From an uncultured Ruminococcus sp. (GTDB lineage Bacteria > Bacillota > Clostridia > Oscillospirales > Ruminococcaceae): 6,361 bases of DNA. Numbering within the stretch: position 1 is the stretch's first letter; each line of letters opens with the position of its first letter. Shown one piece after another: positions 4,889 through 6,361 of the stretch. The notes under the pieces are model-generated. The model was not told where the DNA came from. It worked only from the letters and a program-made list of their open reading frames with translations, and made no database searches. A program made the translations under genes and the position numbers. The stretch is from positions 1-6,361 of the forward strand of contig CAMCOJ010000124.1 of NCBI GenBank assembly GCA_945876405.1. The letters run 5' to 3'.

Positions 4889-6316
4889 CAGATGTTATTT
4901 TTCTTTTTAAGTACAGTTGCCACAAATGCTGACACTGCAAGTAACGCAACCGGAAGTGCTACTCCTTTAACACCTGTTTTAGGAGTGGACTCAGTTTTAT
5001 TCACAGAAGCAGTTTTAGCAGTAGTAGTTGCTGCTGCAGTTGTGTTATTCTGCTTATCAGCTTCAGTTACAACAGCTGAAGCAGTTGTTACCAGTGCTGT
5101 ATTTTCATTTTCTGAAGAAATACTGAAATCAAGCGAATTATTGTATCCGGTTGACTGCACGGATAAATCATATCTTCCGCTGCCATCAAATACATTTTTT
5201 TCACCTGAAACAGCACTGAAATCAATTGTACCGTCTTCTCTGATTATCTTTACAGATTTTTTACCGGAAGCTGAATACTCTGTACCATTAACAGATACTT
5301 TGGTTATATTTTTGATAAAGTTTTCATAATCTTTCTCATCAGCATCCTTAGCTTTTATAACAGAACCGTCATTATAATCTGCCGGAACTGAATCAGTTGA
5401 TAATACAAAGTCTGAAGACAGATCAGCATACTTTTTATTTTTATCGCTGATTGTAAGAGTATATTTGCCCGGCATTGCATCAGTATAGTTTAACTGAGTA
5501 CCGCTCACACTAAAGCCTTCACCCGCAGCATACTCCGCATCATAGTCAGAAGGTATACCGCTAAGTTCCATATAAGTACTGCCCGAACCTGAATTTGCAT
5601 CATTTATTTTTATTTCGCTGTTAAATTTTACAGGTACATATGTATCCGTTTCCACTGAAACATAACCATCCGCTGTTATAAACACAACTTCATTAATCGT
5701 TGCCCCCATAAGCGATTCAAAATTTTTATAGCTCAGAGTATTTCCGTGAGGCTCAGTTATAACAATACCTGATGACCACGCAAGCTCACCACGCCATATA
5801 TTTTCCTCGTGACGCATACCGTACGTTTTTCCATCGGTTGTCTTTATCAAAGCCCCGTAAATCACACCCATTTCCGGTTTATTTTCCACATCTATCAGAT
5901 AATCGCCCCACGCTGTAGCTGTACTTAGCTTAACAGCTGAACCGGATGCAGTTTCCGGAGTATCGTCCTGCACACCGGAAAACGAAACACTGCCTTCTGA
6001 AACTGTTACATTTTTGTATGCTTCAGGTTTACTTTCCAGAGGTGTGAAACTGTAATTGCTTTCACCCAGAGATTCAAGATCACTTTTTGAAATGGCAACC
6101 GGATAAGTTACACCAAGAATCGTACCTGTTCCGTCTTCATTTCCCTGATTGAATGTACCTTCAAACAAAGCACCTTCTTCATTTTTCTTCCATTTTGTAG
6201 TCGTGGCCGAAGAAACAGCATCTACTTCATATCCAACGTCCTCACCGGAATAAAATTCTGCATATGGTATATTCATTTTACCGTATACAACATCGTCTTC
6301 CGCATTAACACAGTAC
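4888..6316 (-). CDS. Tp47-like surface protein with sortase-type tail, 5' partial
   Basis: 475 genuine residues; the 5' end is lost at the contig edge. The apparent start MCIRDR is encoded by sequencing adapter and is not real. Numbering from the first real residue (Tyr1): VNA (3-5) looks like a signal-peptidase site, so probably only the signal peptide is missing. The mature N-terminus (YGKMNIPYAEFYSGE, 11-25; VDAVSSATTTKW, 31-42; ILGVTYPVAIS, 66-76) resembles Treponema pallidum Tp47 (YADYWAGE, FDAVSRATHG), a family annotated as penicillin-binding Tp47 domains. YGMRHEENIWRGELAWSSG (165-183) is another likely conserved block. Ig-like segments follow, then a Thr/Ala-rich stalk (about 404-443). 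The tail has TPKTG (444-448), a hydrophobic stretch (452-469) and KKK: a sortase-type wall anchor. Peptidase activity is not shown. It is the first visible gene of the operon. Confidence 0.8.
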
Positions 6317-6361
6317 CTGTCTCTTATACACATCTGACGCTGCCGACGATACTCCTTGTGT
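6317..6361. other. Illumina Nextera adapter contamination
   Basis: Non-biological sequence at the contig end. Positions 6317-6335 are the 19-bp Tn5 mosaic end as read out of an insert (CTGTCTCTTATACACATCT). Positions 6336-6349 are GACGCTGCCGACGA, the rest of the Nextera Read-1 adapter in reverse complement. Positions 6350-6357 (TACTCCTT) are an 8-base index whose reverse complement AAGGAGTA I recognise as the Nextera i5 index 507. Positions 6358-6361 (GTGT) begin the P5 primer. The order and spacing match the library structure exactly. Confidence 0.98.

Noticed and set aside
4892..5329. Plus-strand frame opposite the stalk and tail of the Tp47-like gene
   Set aside because: Hydrophobic appearance comes from the complement of the Thr/Ala-rich stalk; no independent support.
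6317..6335. A Tn5 mosaic end that could be read as a transposon end
   Set aside because: It is followed directly by Nextera adapter, an 8-base index and P5 bases, so it comes from library preparation and not from a mobile element.

Overview
The window looks like the end of a draft contig from an AT-rich, Gram-positive gut-type clostridium, most likely Ruminococcus or a close relative in the Oscillospiraceae. This rests on strong AGGAGGTG-type ribosome binding sites, Thr/Ser-rich linkers, a sortase-type TPKTG tail, a lipoprotein ApbE, and a short clostridial DtxR-family regulator. The last 45 bases (6317-6361) are not biological. They are Illumina Nextera library adapter: Tn5 mosaic end, Read-1 adapter part, an 8-base i5 index and the first bases of P5. 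Real sequence ends at 6316.

Left part (1-1580), a set of small regulatory genes. A minus-strand DUF2325 gene (43-324) has a clear promoter and a 24-bp perfect-arm palindrome over its expected transcription start, resembling operators of metal-dependent DtxR-family repressors. Facing the other way, an exact consensus promoter (TTGACA, 17 nt, TATAAT) drives a RelB/DinJ-family antitoxin gene (599-895). No toxin gene follows it, only a short broken reading frame (898-981) and a terminator. On the minus strand, 1141-1515 encodes a short DtxR/MntR-family regulator with its own promoter and terminator. Its ligand set (Cys-x2-Glu-His) leans toward iron sensing.

Right part (1637-6316), one tightly packed minus-strand operon transcribed from right to left. 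The order is: a wall-anchored Tp47-like surface protein (5' end missing); a membrane ferric-reductase-like cytochrome fused through a long linker to an FMN-binding domain; a lipoprotein ApbE flavin transferase; a NusG-domain-II membrane-anchored protein; and a Gx-type (Hpre_diP_synt_I) membrane protein. Gaps are 13 nt or less, with one 4-nt GTGA overlap.

Together these genes read as an extracytosolic flavinylation and electron-transfer module. ApbE, anchored outside the membrane, would attach FMN to Thr433 in the SGAT motif of the fusion protein. The fusion protein's heme-type membrane domain would pass electrons outward through the flavin. The NusG-II and Gx proteins are recurrent companions of such systems. 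The Tp47-like protein is the least understood member; it carries a DAVSSAT segment that differs from an ApbE target motif by one residue. The nearby iron-type regulator and operator suggest a link to iron, but no operator is visible for the operon because its start lies beyond the contig end.
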